Shown in pieces: positions 25,992 to 34,802 of a stretch of DNA of 64,000 nucleotides. Position 1 is the stretch's first letter. The number at the start of each line of letters is the position of its first letter. The DNA is from Variovorax atrisoli 110B (GTDB taxonomy: Bacteria > Pseudomonadota > Gammaproteobacteria > Burkholderiales > Burkholderiaceae_C): NCBI RefSeq assembly GCF_000382045.1, contig NZ_KB907460.1, forward strand, positions 62,001 to 126,000, given 5' to 3'. The notes below the pieces were generated by a model. The model ran no database searches and had not been told where the DNA came from. It worked only from the letters and a program-made list of their open reading frames with translations. Position numbers and translations under genes: made by a program.

Positions 25992-28900
25992 ATGGGAACA
26001 GGCACGCCCCAGCGGCCACCATCGGGCATACCTCAAGGCCATCCCGCATCGACATCGAATGCCGAGCGAGAACCTCAGACGGCCGTCGCCCCGCTGAACA
26101 CCATCGCCAAGGAAGACATCGCCGCCGCGAGCAAGGTGGTGGACGGATGGCTGCGGTCCTTCACCGGCGGCTATGTCACGCTCGAGCGGCTGACCACGGT
26201 GCTGGGCAGCATCCCCATCGTGGGCAACATCATGGCGCTGGTGGATGTTTTTCTCGACATCGTCACCATCCTCGAGAAGAAGTCGACCGATGCCGCCACC
26301 AGGTTCCTGAACTGGGCCAGCCTGGGCATCAATCTCATCGGACTGATTCCCGCACCACCCACCATGGCCGCAGCGCGCATGAGCCTGCGACCCACGCTGC
26401 ATCTGGTCAAGCAGGAGCTCCTGCATGGGGCCAGGAACCTCGGCGGGACCATCGTCACCATGCTCGTGGGGCACCTGAATGCATCCATCGTCGGTGAGCT
26501 GGAAACCTTCATCGATGGAGCCATCGCAAGGCTCTCGGGCATTCTGGAAGATTGCGCGAGGCTCTCAGACAGCATCCTGGACAACCTGATCGGCATCCTT
26601 CAGCGCGTGCTCGGCGGCCAGGACCTCTTCACCGTCGCCAGGCCGGGCGCGGCGGAAGCCAACGACTACGACCCCAAGACCCAAAGCACGTGGAGCGGCA
26701 TGTGGCGCCGGGCGGTGAAGTATTCCGAAGGCACGGCCAAGCGCGCCGCCAACTACGCCGCCAGGAAGGCCGCCGCCTATCTGCCCGAAAGCGTCAGGGC
26801 CAGGGTCAACGAGGTGATCGATAGCCTGGGTGCCCTGAAGGCGGACTTCCGCAGGCAACTGGCGGACCTAGCCAACCAGGAACTGCAGGGCAGCATCATG
26901 TGGCTGCTGCGCCAGCTGCTGTCGGCCATGGCGCAGAAGAAGAGCCTGCGTGCGGCCATGGTGCCGCCCGGTGCAGGTGCCGAAGCAAGAAGAAGCAGGC
27001 CCGACACCCAGGTCGAGCACCTCCGCGTGCAGGCGCCCGTCAAGGGTGATCCTGGTTGCAAGAACTGTCCGCTTTCCGGCGCACAGGTTCCCTCTTCAAG
27101 CAAGTTCGCCATCAGCCTTGCGACCGGCTGCGAAAGCTTCACCCATGTCGACTTCGCGCTGGTTGCGCCGTTGCCCATCACCTGGGCGCGCACCTACCGC
27201 AGCAATCTTGGCGCTTTCGACGAGGGCAGCCTCGGCGCAAGATGGCTCACGCCCTACAGCACTCGCGTGGACATCGCCACGCCGGCTCAAGGTCTGCGGG
27301 CCGGCGAGCTCAGCCTGATCTACCACGGCGCAGACGGCCGCAGCCATGCCTACCCGCTGCTGGCCGTGGGTCAGAGCTACCGCGATGCCATCGAAGAAGC
27401 GACGCTCACGCGGCTGAGCGAGACACTGTTGAGCGTTGATTTCGGCAAGGCCGCACCGGCGGGGGAGGCCGGCGACTGGCGCGAGATCTACGAGTACGTC
27501 GACAGCAGGCAGCCTCACTTCAGGCTCGTCGCGCAGCAGGCCAAAGACGGCATGACCATCGGCCTGCGCTACGACCATGTGATCGCATCCACCGGCGAAC
27601 AGGTCTTGAGCGACATCGTCAGCAAGCAGGGCGACGTCACGATGGCCCATGTGGGCACTCGTCCCGATGCGCGAAGCGGGTTGATCACCAGCCTGTGGGA
27701 GATCAAGGGCGGTCAGGTCGTGCGCCAGCTCGCCGCCTATGTGCACGACGCCGAAGGCGACCTCGTCTCGGCTCAGGACGAAAACGGCGAGACCTGGGAC
27801 TACCGCTACAGCCATCACCTCGTGACCCGATACACCGACCGCACGGGCCGGGGCATGAACCTCGAATACGACGGCACCGGCGTCGATGCCAGGGCGGTGC
27901 GCGAACGGAGCGATGACGGGAGCTTCGCCCTCAGGCTGGAGTGGGACAGGAACATCCGCTTGACCTATGCGACCGACGCGCTCGGCGCAGAGACCTGGTA
28001 CTACTACGACATCCTTGGCTACACCTACCGGATCATCCATCCCGACAAGCGCCAGGAGTGGCTCTTTCGCGATGAAGCGAAGAACATCACGCGGCATGTC
28101 CGTACCGACGGCAGCACCGACGACTTCAGCTACGACGCCGACGGCAACCTGCGGACACACACGCGGGCCGACGGCAGCCAGGTGCACTTTGCGCACGACA
28201 GTCGCGGACGCATGACGGGCCTGCGCGACGCCGAGGGTGGCGTCTGGACGCGCGACTACGACGCCGGCGGCAACCTCGTCGAAGAGATCGACCCGCTGGG
28301 ACACAAGACCGCGTACGCCTACGACAAGGCCGGCCGGCCCGTGCGAATCACCGATGCGAAGGGCGGCATCAAGACGCTGACCTACAACCCTGCGGGCCAA
28401 CTTGCCAGCCACACCGATTGCTCGGGCAAGACCACGCGGTGGGAATACGACGAGCAGGGACGCCTGGTCAAGGCGACCGATGCCATGGGCCACAGCACGC
28501 GCTATCGCTATACGAGCGCGAACGAGCAGGGGAAGGCGGCTGCCGCAGCGGACGCCAACCGTCCGGGTCGATTCGAGGAAATCATCCTGCCGGACAACAG
28601 CAGCGAGCATTTCGTGCACGATGCCGAAGGGCGCCTGCTCGCGCACACTGATGCGCTGGGGCGCAGGACGCGCTATGGCTACACGCGGTCCGGCCTCGTG
28701 TCCCAGCGCACCGACGCGGCAGGGCACACGCTCAAGTACCGCTGGGATCTTCTGGGACGTTTGAGCGAACTGCACAACGAGAACGGCAGCCGTTACGACT
28801 TCCGCTACGACCCTGTGGGGCGCTTGCTCGAAGAAGTGGGCTTCGACCGCAGGACCACAAGCTACATCTATGACGACTCCACTGGGGTGCTGACGGAAGT

Positions 28901-30860
28901 GGTCGACGGCGGTCAAACCACGCATCTGCAATTCGACCCGATCGGCCGTCTCATCGAGCGCAGCGCCGACGGTGCTGCCGAGAGCTTTGCCTACGACCGG
29001 AACGGCCGATTGGTCGAAGCCGGCAACAGCGACGCGAAGCTTCAATTGTTCTACGACCCCGCGGGCAACCTGACGCGCGAGCACCAGCACTACCTGGAGG
29101 GCGCCCGCACCGCGGTCTGGCAGCACGGCTACGACGAACTCAACCAGCGCGTCGCGACCATCCGCCCAGACGGTCATGTGACTCAGTGGCTCACCTATGG
29201 CTCGGGCCACGTGCACGGATTGCTCGTCGACGGTCAGGAGATCCTGGGCTTCGAGCGCGACGACCTTCACCGAGAGATTGCGCGCGAACAGGGCAACGGG
29301 CTCCTGCAAAAGCAGAGCTACGACCCTGCCGGCCGATTGCTGGAGCAGCAGATGTCCCAGACCAGGCGCGGCGCGCTTCAGCCCACCGGCATCCGCCGCA
29401 GCTACCAGTACGACAGGGCCGGCCAGTTGATCTCCATCGGCGACAGCCGGCGCGGCAACCTGAGCTACCGCTATGACCCCGTAGGGCGGCTGCTCGAAGC
29501 CAACAGCCGACTTGGACGGGAGACCTTCGCGTTCGATCCGGCGGGGAACATCGGCAACCCTTCTTCAGAAGCCGAAGGCACAGCGGAGCCGGCAGGCCGA
29601 ATCACCCATCGCGTCCCCGTTCGCGCGGGCGCTGACGGTCGCGGCTCGGTCGGCAAGCTGATGGACAACCTCCTGAAGGACTACGCCGGCACCCGCTACA
29701 AGTGGGACGAGCGCGGCAACCTCGTCGAGCGCAGCCGCAAAGGCGAGAAGACCGTGTTCACCTGGGACGGCTACAACCGAATGCGCAGCGCCGAGACCTT
29801 CGGCGAAACCACGACCTTTAGCTACGACCCCCTGGGCCGGCGCATCGCCAAGCGCACGCGGCATGCCTGCACCTTGTTCGGCTGGGACGGCGACATGCTG
29901 GCGTTCGAGAGCACGCAGAGCACGCAGAGCACGCAGAGCACGCAGAGCACGGAGGGCTGGCGGGCGCATGCCTGGCAAGGCGACAGCGTCCACTACATCC
30001 ATGAACCCGGGTCGTTCGTACCGCTGGTGCAAATTCGACAAGCCCAGGCGGTTGTATTGAGTCAGACGACGGATGTGAAGGCGCTGATGGCCGACAACGG
30101 CGGGCGCTACGACATCGAACTCGACCCGCTATGGAACGGCGAACAGAGTCGAACGCCTGCGCCATTCGCCAGGGAAGAAATCGGCTTCTACCAGTGCGAC
30201 CATCTGGGCACGCCGCAGGAGCTGACGGATCATGCGGGGCGTGTGGCGTGGTCGGCGAGCTACAAGGCTTGGGGGGAGGCGCGGCAGGCGATCAGTGAGG
30301 CGGGGAGGAAAGCGGGGTTTCGGAATCCGATTCGGTTCCAGGGGCAGTATTGGGACGAAGAGACCGGGTTGCACTACAACCGGTATCGGTACTTTGATCC
30401 GCAAAGCGGCCGCTACATCAGCCATGACCCCATCCGTTTGGCTGGTGGGATCAATCTCCAAGAGTATGCATTTAATCCGCTGGAATGGATCGACCCACTG
30501 GGTTTGGCAAAAACCGGAAAGGCTGGGCGCTATCACGGACCAAAGCCTACATATACGAATCCGGGACACCATGACGCGACGTCGCCAGATTTTCGTGGAG
30601 GCAGAAAAACATCCCGACTTCCTTGCCACCATGAAGCTTTGGCGTCCCGTGCTGTGCCCGATGCTGAGGGACGGCACTGGTACGCAGTCGATAACGAAGG
30701 AGTCTTCCATCGATTTGGCAATGGCAACGATGGAACCATGCATTGGAATGGCGACTCGACTCAAAATGGTGGTTTTCCTGTGCCTCCTGGCGTAAAAAAG
30801 AGGTTGGACAGCATCTTCAAAGATGGAAAAGCGGTTGAATCAAATTGCTCACGATCATGA
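25992..30860 (+). CDS. RHS-repeat polymorphic toxin (effector)
   Basis: A 1622-residue RHS protein. Residues 1-~340 are a non-RHS leader with two hydrophobic stretches (~73-94, ~108-128); no PAAR motif is seen. A CxxC pair (C355, C358) precedes a DUF6531-like segment (F-A-I-S-L-A-T-G ... P-L-P-I-T-W-A-R-T-Y-R-S-N). Then come many Y-D-x-x-G-R-L repeats (~600-1450) and the conserved core end R-F-Q-G-Q-Y-W-D-E-E-T-G-L-H-Y-N-R-Y-R-Y. The cleavage motif D-P-L-G-L at 1501-1505 is followed by a ~117-residue tip with lower GC. The tip is His/Trp rich (G-H-H-D, C-H-H-E, H-W-Y-A-V-D, M-H-W-N-G), which fits a nuclease-type toxin, but the family is not assigned. The stop overlaps the immunity gene. No VgrG, EagR or DUF4123 gene is nearby. 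Confidence 0.93.
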   Translation: MGTGTPQRPPSGIPQGHPASTSNAEREPQTAVAPLNTIAKEDIAAASKVVDGWLRSFTGGYVTLERLTTVLGSIPIVGNIMALVDVFLDIVTILEKKSTDAATRFLNWASLGINLIGLIPAPPTMAAARMSLRPTLHLVKQELLHGARNLGGTIVTMLVGHLNASIVGELETFIDGAIARLSGILEDCARLSDSILDNLIGILQRVLGGQDLFTVARPGAAEANDYDPKTQSTWSGMWRRAVKYSEGTAKRAANYAARKAAAYLPESVRARVNEVIDSLGALKADFRRQLADLANQELQGSIMWLLRQLLSAMAQKKSLRAAMVPPGAGAEARRSRPDTQVEHLRVQAPVKGDPGCKNCPLSGAQVPSSSKFAISLATGCESFTHVDFALVAPLPITWARTYRSNLGAFDEGSLGARWLTPYSTRVDIATPAQGLRAGELSLIYHGADGRSHAYPLLAVGQSYRDAIEEATLTRLSETLLSVDFGKAAPAGEAGDWREIYEYVDSRQPHFRLVAQQAKDGMTIGLRYDHVIASTGEQVLSDIVSKQGDVTMAHVGTRPDARSGLITSLWEIKGGQVVRQLAAYVHDAEGDLVSAQDENGETWDYRYSHHLVTRYTDRTGRGMNLEYDGTGVDARAVRERSDDGSFALRLEWDRNIRLTYATDALGAETWYYYDILGYTYRIIHPDKRQEWLFRDEAKNITRHVRTDGSTDDFSYDADGNLRTHTRADGSQVHFAHDSRGRMTGLRDAEGGVWTRDYDAGGNLVEEIDPLGHKTAYAYDKAGRPVRITDAKGGIKTLTYNPAGQLASHTDCSGKTTRWEYDEQGRLVKATDAMGHSTRYRYTSANEQGKAAAAADANRPGRFEEIILPDNSSEHFVHDAEGRLLAHTDALGRRTRYGYTRSGLVSQRTDAAGHTLKYRWDLLGRLSELHNENGSRYDFRYDPVGRLLEEVGFDRRTTSYIYDDSTGVLTEVVDGGQTTHLQFDPIGRLIERSADGAAESFAYDRNGRLVEAGNSDAKLQLFYDPAGNLTREHQHYLEGARTAVWQHGYDELNQRVATIRPDGHVTQWLTYGSGHVHGLLVDGQEILGFERDDLHREIAREQGNGLLQKQSYDPAGRLLEQQMSQTRRGALQPTGIRRSYQYDRAGQLISIGDSRRGNLSYRYDPVGRLLEANSRLGRETFAFDPAGNIGNPSSEAEGTAEPAGRITHRVPVRAGADGRGSVGKLMDNLLKDYAGTRYKWDERGNLVERSRKGEKTVFTWDGYNRMRSAETFGETTTFSYDPLGRRIAKRTRHACTLFGWDGDMLAFESTQSTQSTQSTQSTEGWRAHAWQGDSVHYIHEPGSFVPLVQIRQAQAVVLSQTTDVKALMADNGGRYDIELDPLWNGEQSRTPAPFAREEIGFYQCDHLGTPQELTDHAGRVAWSASYKAWGEARQAISEAGRKAGFRNPIRFQGQYWDEETGLHYNRYRYFDPQSGRYISHDPIRLAGGINLQEYAFNPLEWIDPLGLAKTGKAGRYHGPKPTYTNPGHHDATSPDFRGGRKTSRLPCHHEALASRAVPDAEGRHWYAVDNEGVFHRFGNGNDGTMHWNGDSTQNGGFPVPPGVKKRLDSIFKDGKAVESNCSRS
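29910..29954 (+). repeat. 9-bp tandem repeat (AGCACGCAG)x5 inside the RHS gene
   Basis: Five in-frame copies, the last with one C-to-G change, encode S-T-Q repeats at about residues 1307-1321 of the RHS protein. Copy-number slippage would lengthen or shorten the protein by three residues per unit without a frameshift. Confidence 0.9.
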
Positions 30861-31357
30861 AAAGCGTTATTGATATCTGTACTCGAAAATCCAGTGACGG
30901 GCGGCGAATTTTCGTGGATCGAATGCTAATATCCATGGACGATGTAATTTTTGGAAGCGAGGATGCGACTTGCCTTTCAGATTTGTTGGTGGGTGAAATA
31001 GATCGGCTGATGTTAAATATCGAAAAACAAAAAGATAATATTGATTTTGCAAGAAGCATCTTTGGTCAAAAAATGCCCCCCGAATATTTTTTTCAACTTC
31101 TGCACGATGCGTGCTGGGTGGAGGGTGATTGGCCAGGAAGTTTAGGCGCAAGTGCGGTCGAGCCTTCCGTATACATCGGCCTCCCAGGTGGCAATGAAAT
31201 ATTTGATGCGGATGAGGCTTATTTTGTTGTTGTCGATTCGATGGACGGTATTTTGCTATGCCGCAAAAGAGGTGGCGGAGAATTGGTCATGTTGAAGGTT
31301 AATGTGCATGACTATGTCGATATTTGGAGGCGTGTGAAATCTGAAATCATTTCCTGA
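30857..31357 (+). CDS. Cognate immunity protein candidate for the RHS toxin
   Basis: A 166-residue acidic cytoplasmic protein without signal peptide. Its ATG overlaps the RHS stop (ATGA, 30857-30860), so translation is coupled to the toxin, as expected for an effector-immunity pair. Low GC and A/T-ending codons match the toxin tip rather than the chromosome. Visible stretches include F-F-Q-L-L-H-D-A-C-W-V-E-G-D-W and Y-F-V-V-V-D-S-M-D-G-I-L-L. I could not assign an Imm family. A TTG at 30845 is an alternative start but the coupled ATG is better. Confidence 0.82.
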   Translation: MKSVIDICTRKSSDGRRIFVDRMLISMDDVIFGSEDATCLSDLLVGEIDRLMLNIEKQKDNIDFARSIFGQKMPPEYFFQLLHDACWVEGDWPGSLGASAVEPSVYIGLPGGNEIFDADEAYFVVVDSMDGILLCRKRGGGELVMLKVNVHDYVDIWRRVKSEIIS

Positions 31358-31673
31358 AATTTGGACAAAACGCCGCGCAAACGATCGTATGTCGAAGCCG
31401 GAATTGTCGATAGCATGACTCTGCGGCCAGCAGTTGATGATGTTAGAAAGGGAGGGTGATTGCCTGGCCTTTGTGCCGCTACAACAATCGATGGGTGGGA
31501 GCTGGGTAAGGACGCCGAGCTGGACGTAGTGGATGATAAGCCTGATGGGCTCGTCACTGTACAGTCAGCAAAGGATCAAAATGATGAAAAGCTCAAATCT
31601 TGGTCCGCCACTCGCAGTGTCGGCAAGCCGAACCTATATACCGACGTTCTGCTTGGGAGCATTCGATTAAGGA

Positions 31674-31808
31674 TAAAAAATAATCTTTCGTGAAGAAGTT
31701 CTTGAGAAATGTCTTGAGGAAAGTGGGACTTTCCTCGTTGGCGTTGGTGCCGTAGTTGGAGGCGGAATCCGATTGTTCACGGGAGGGCGCATGGCTCATG
31801 AGCTATGA
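31674..31808 (+). pseudogene. Displaced C-terminal toxin tail (remnant)
   Basis: A short open stretch after an in-frame stop at 31674 encodes E-E-V-L-E-K-C-L-E-E-S-G-T-F-L-V-G-V then a Gly-rich run (A-V-V-G-G-G-I-R-L-F-T-G-G-R) and M-A-H-E-L before TGA at 31806. It has no own start or ribosome site and looks like the end of a secreted toxin whose upstream part is lost. The bases from 31358 to 31673 hold only a doubtful 77-codon frame (31460-31693), in a different reading frame. The following gene starts inside this remnant, as an immunity gene would. Confidence 0.5.
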
Positions 31809-32121
31809 ATATAAATTGGTTTTTGATGATCCATCGCTGATGCAGAGTGTGGTGCGTGCGTTGAAATCAAGCGACTCTTTAGTTGAAGATAAAGGGCGGG
31901 AGATTTTTCTAAAGGATCAGTTGCTGCAGTCGAGTGCTAAATATGATGTCAGACTGATTTTGGAAAACGATTCTTCCATATGGTTGGAAGTGAACTCCAA
32001 AGCGGTTGGTCTGTATGGATTAATGATGGGTGCCCTCGAAGGTGGCATTGTAAGATGCTATGAAGATGGGGATTTGCATGATCAAATGAGTTTGAAGGAG
32101 GCTTTTCGCATTAAGGCATGA
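31798..32121 (+). CDS. Second immunity-like small protein
   Basis: A 107-residue soluble protein from ATG 31798 (M-S-Y-E-Y-K-L-V-F-D-D), overlapping the end of the toxin remnant by 11 bp. It is low in GC like the island around it. The protein has alternating β-strand-like segments (Y-D-V-R-L-I-L-E, S-I-W-L-E-V-N) and a glycine-rich middle (G-L-Y-G-L-M-M-G-A-L-E-G-G). The placement after a toxin tail and a prior toxin-immunity pair suggests an orphan immunity gene retained for protection. A longer start at 31756 is possible but would reach further into the remnant. Family not recognised. Confidence 0.6.
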   Translation: MSYEYKLVFDDPSLMQSVVRALKSSDSLVEDKGREIFLKDQLLQSSAKYDVRLILENDSSIWLEVNSKAVGLYGLMMGALEGGIVRCYEDGDLHDQMSLKEAFRIKA

Positions 32122-32432
32122 AGACCGGCGGTCATTGCGATCGGGCTCTGCGCTTTTAAAAGTCGATCCCGGTTGGGCGCGAGATCAAAAAAATTGATTC
32201 CAGTAAGTTGACTGGCGACCTGCTGCATGAAATCAAAGGCAGCGGTGCGTCGTTTATTTAGCGAAATTAGCGACGCTAGGCAATATACGAGTCGCGAATT
32301 GAGGTCCTGGGCGACCTCTGGGTGGTCCGCTCACGGGAACCGACGAATCGCTCCGGGCGCATTGCTCGGTCGATCCCAGAACGGTCAGGATGCCGGCCGC
32401 ACTCGTTGTCCAAGTGCACGTTCCCTATGCAC
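32122..32432. other. Non-coding tail of the RHS island
   Basis: A 310-bp stretch in which base composition returns to chromosomal level by about 32330. Broken frames (for example one reading L-T-G-D-L-L-H-E-I-K-G-S-G around 32205-32245) hint at another decayed toxin or mobile fragment, but no intact gene is visible. Confidence 0.4.
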
Positions 32433-33140
32433 TCACCGCCGCGCCCGCGGCAACGCCACCGGCGCCAGCGTAGCCCTCAGCCTGCTGGTCGCATCCGGCT
32501 CCGCTGCTGCATCCACCTCCAGGGCCCGCTCGACATTGCCGATGTGCTCCAGCATCAGCCGCCGCGCCCCGGCCGTGTCCCCGGCCTCTAGCGCCGCGAC
32601 GATCGCGCCGTGCTCCGCGCAGGACTGCCCGGCCTCGTGCTTCGACTGGTAGAGCGTGGCCGCCAGCGTGGTCCGCGCGGTGAGGTCGCGCAGCACGTCG
32701 ACGAGCAGCTGGTGCCCCATCTGCTCGGCCAGGCAGACGTGGAAATCGGCCAGCAGGAAGGCGCGGGTGGCGGCGTCGGCGCCTTCGATGGCGCGCTGTT
32801 CGTCGGCGATGTGGTCGCGCAGCTTGCGGATCACCTTCGCGAGCGGCCGGCCTTCGCTGGCCTCGAGGATGCCGGCCTCGACGATGCGCCGGGCCGAGAA
32901 CGCGTCGCGCGCTTCCTCTGCGGAAGGCTCCACCACGTACCAGCCGCGGCGCGACTGCACCTCGACGAAGCCGCGTGCCTGCAACTGCATCAGCGCCTCG
33001 CGCACCATGGTGCGACTCACCGAGAAGTTCTCCGCAAGCGCCTGCTCGCCGAGCCGTTCGCCCGGCGCGAGCTTCTGCGCGAGGATGGCCTCGACGACGC
33101 GTTCGGCGATGACGGTGGGGCTGACGTCGGGGGCGGGCAT
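32433..33140 (-). CDS. GntR-family (FadR/FCD subfamily) regulator
   Basis: A 235-residue regulator. The N-terminal winged HTH at ~8-75 has A-P-G-E-R-L-G-E-Q-A-L-A, S-R-T-M-V-R-E-A-L-M-Q-L and G-F-V-E-V-Q-S-R-R-G. The C-terminal FCD helical domain has metal-ligand-like D-F-H and E-H-G-A-I-V-A-A-L-E-A-G-D. It lies 32 bp downstream of dctA in the same direction, so they form an operon. Two exact TTGCATGCAA palindromes before dctA fit operators of this family, which implies autoregulation with a carboxylate as likely effector (inference). Confidence 0.9.
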   Translation of the reverse strand: MPAPDVSPTVIAERVVEAILAQKLAPGERLGEQALAENFSVSRTMVREALMQLQARGFVEVQSRRGWYVVEPSAEEARDAFSARRIVEAGILEASEGRPLAKVIRKLRDHIADEQRAIEGADAATRAFLLADFHVCLAEQMGHQLLVDVLRDLTARTTLAATLYQSKHEAGQSCAEHGAIVAALEAGDTAGARRLMLEHIGNVERALEVDAAAEPDATSRLRATLAPVALPRARR

Positions 33141-33172
33141 GAGGCGGTCCGGTCTTTCCTGTGGTGGTCTCT

Positions 33173-34492
33173 TCAGTGGCTCGCGGTGTTTACCACGGTC
33201 CCGGCCTCGGCCAGCGGCTCGTCGTCGGGCGAGTAGTTGCCGTCGAGCACCGCATGGGCGCGTTCGCGGTCGATATCGCCTTCCCAGGCGGCGATGGCCA
33301 CGGTCGCCACGCAGTTGCCGATCAGGTTGCCCAGCGCGCGGGCGATGCCCATGAACCAGTCGACCGACAGCACCAGCACCAGCCCAATGGCGGGAATCGC
33401 CGGAATGGCGTGCAGCGTGGCCGCCAGCACCACGATGGCCGAGCCCGGCACGCCGTGCGCGCCCTTGGAGGTGACCAGTGCGATCGCCAGGATCGTCAGC
33501 AGGTCGGCCATCGAGATCGGCGTGTTGGTGGCCTGCGCGATGAACACGGCCGCCAGCGTGATGTAGATCGAGAACGCGTCGAGGTTGAACGAGTAGCCGG
33601 TGGGAATGACAAGGCCCACCGTCGAATCGCGGATGCCCATGCGGCGCAGCTTGGCCATGACCTGCGGCAGCACGCTGTCGGAAGAGGTGGTGGCGAAGAC
33701 GATGGTGAGCTCCTCGCGCAGGTAGCGCAGCAGCTTGATGAGGCTGAAGCCCGACATGCGCATCACCACGCCCAGCACCACGAACACGAAGACCAGCACC
33801 GCGCCGTAGAAGAGGGCGACCAGCATGCCCAGCTGCTTGAGCGAGCCGATGCCGTACTGGCCCACCGTGAACGCGATCGCGCCCAGCACGCCCAGCGGCG
33901 CCAGCTTGATGATGATGCCCATGATCTTGAAGAGCACCAGCGAGAGCGCATCCACCACCACGGCCACCGGCTTGCCGCGCTCGCCCAGCAGCGTGAGCGC
34001 GCAGCCGAAGAGCACCGCGAACAGCAGCACCTGCAGCACGTCGCCGGTGGCGAAGGCGTTCACCACCGTCGTGGGGATCAGCTTCATCAGGAACTCGACC
34101 GTGCCGCCGCTCGCGAGCTTGTCGGCGTTCGAGGCATAGGCGCTCATCGCGGCCGGGTCGAGCTTGGACGGGTCGACGTTCATGCCCGCGCCCGGCTGGA
34201 ATACGAAGCCCAGCACCAGCCCCATGGCCAGCGCGATGGTGGTCAGCACCTCGAAGTAGATGAGCGACTTCACGCCCACCCGGCCCACGCGCTTCAGGTC
34301 TCCCGCGCCGGCGATGCCGTGCACCACCACGCAGAACACCAGCACGGGGATGATCATCTTGATCAGCTTGATGAAACCGTCACCGAGCGGCTTGAGCTTT
34401 GCGGCGAACTCGGGAGCGACCAGCCCCACGAGCACGCCGAGCACCAGCGCGATGACCACCTGACCGAAAAGCGATTTGGCGAAGCGGGGCAT
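33173..34492 (-). CDS. dctA: C4-dicarboxylate:cation symporter (DctA family)
   Basis: A 439-residue DAACS-family symporter. Features are the N-terminal G-Q-V-V-I-A-L-V-L-G-V, the serine-rich reentrant loop motif A-T-T-S-S-D-S-V-L-P near 270, and P-T-G-Y-S-F-N-L-D-A. N-G-type cation site residues follow in the C-terminal half (D-W-F-M-G-I-A-R-A). DctA imports succinate, fumarate, malate and orotate. A good AGGAGA ribosome site precedes the ATG at 34492. It is followed by the GntR regulator gene, an arrangement that suggests a specialised dicarboxylate rather than the housekeeping DctA. Confidence 0.9.
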   Translation of the reverse strand: MPRFAKSLFGQVVIALVLGVLVGLVAPEFAAKLKPLGDGFIKLIKMIIPVLVFCVVVHGIAGAGDLKRVGRVGVKSLIYFEVLTTIALAMGLVLGFVFQPGAGMNVDPSKLDPAAMSAYASNADKLASGGTVEFLMKLIPTTVVNAFATGDVLQVLLFAVLFGCALTLLGERGKPVAVVVDALSLVLFKIMGIIIKLAPLGVLGAIAFTVGQYGIGSLKQLGMLVALFYGAVLVFVFVVLGVVMRMSGFSLIKLLRYLREELTIVFATTSSDSVLPQVMAKLRRMGIRDSTVGLVIPTGYSFNLDAFSIYITLAAVFIAQATNTPISMADLLTILAIALVTSKGAHGVPGSAIVVLAATLHAIPAIPAIGLVLVLSVDWFMGIARALGNLIGNCVATVAIAAWEGDIDRERAHAVLDGNYSPDDEPLAEAGTVVNTASH

Positions 34493-34528
34493 GAGGAAGA
34501 TCTCCTGTCAGTCTGTCTTGTCGAGGTT

Positions 34529-34538
34529 TTGCATGCAA
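34529..34538. promoter_or_regulatory. Operator palindrome TTGCATGCAA, proximal copy
   Basis: Exact 10-bp palindrome 37 bp upstream of the dctA ATG. It is the same sequence as the core of the distal site, spaced 23 bp start to start (about two helical turns). Matches the usual size and A/T-framed pattern of FadR-subfamily GntR operators. Confidence 0.65.
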
Positions 34539-34546
34539 GGCTTGCC

Positions 34547-34566
34547 ATTTCTTGCATGCAAGAAAT
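34547..34566. promoter_or_regulatory. Operator palindrome ATTTCTTGCATGCAAGAAAT, distal copy
   Basis: A 20-bp perfect palindrome upstream of dctA with the same TTGCATGCAA core as the proximal copy. Probably the high-affinity site for the GntR regulator encoded downstream of dctA. Confidence 0.7.
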
Positions 34567-34802
34567 GTAGGCAAGAAGACTTCGAGGCGATCAGAGGGTA
34601 TTCCCGGGCATCGCCGGGAGCGCACTGCCGCGTTCGCCGAAAGATCGGGCGCACGCAGCGGCTCGTTCAGAAAGAGGGCTGAGGAGTCGCTTGGAGCCGC
34701 GCCATGGCAGCGCCTCGGCAGCGGTTTGGCGAGGCCGTGGCGGGTCAGGGCCGACGGCACGCCGGACAGCAAGCGGGCGCCAGACGAGCCCCGGCTCCCG
34801 GC

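Noticed and set aside
29910..29954. CRISPR-like array
   Set aside because: It is a 9-bp in-frame tandem repeat without spacers.
31460..31693. 77-codon plus-strand frame between the two immunity genes
   Set aside because: No ribosome site, no domain and no continuity with the toxin tail frame; kept only as part of the decayed region.
25992..32432. Type VI secretion locus
   Set aside because: Only the RHS protein and immunity-type genes are seen; no VgrG, Hcp or structural genes.
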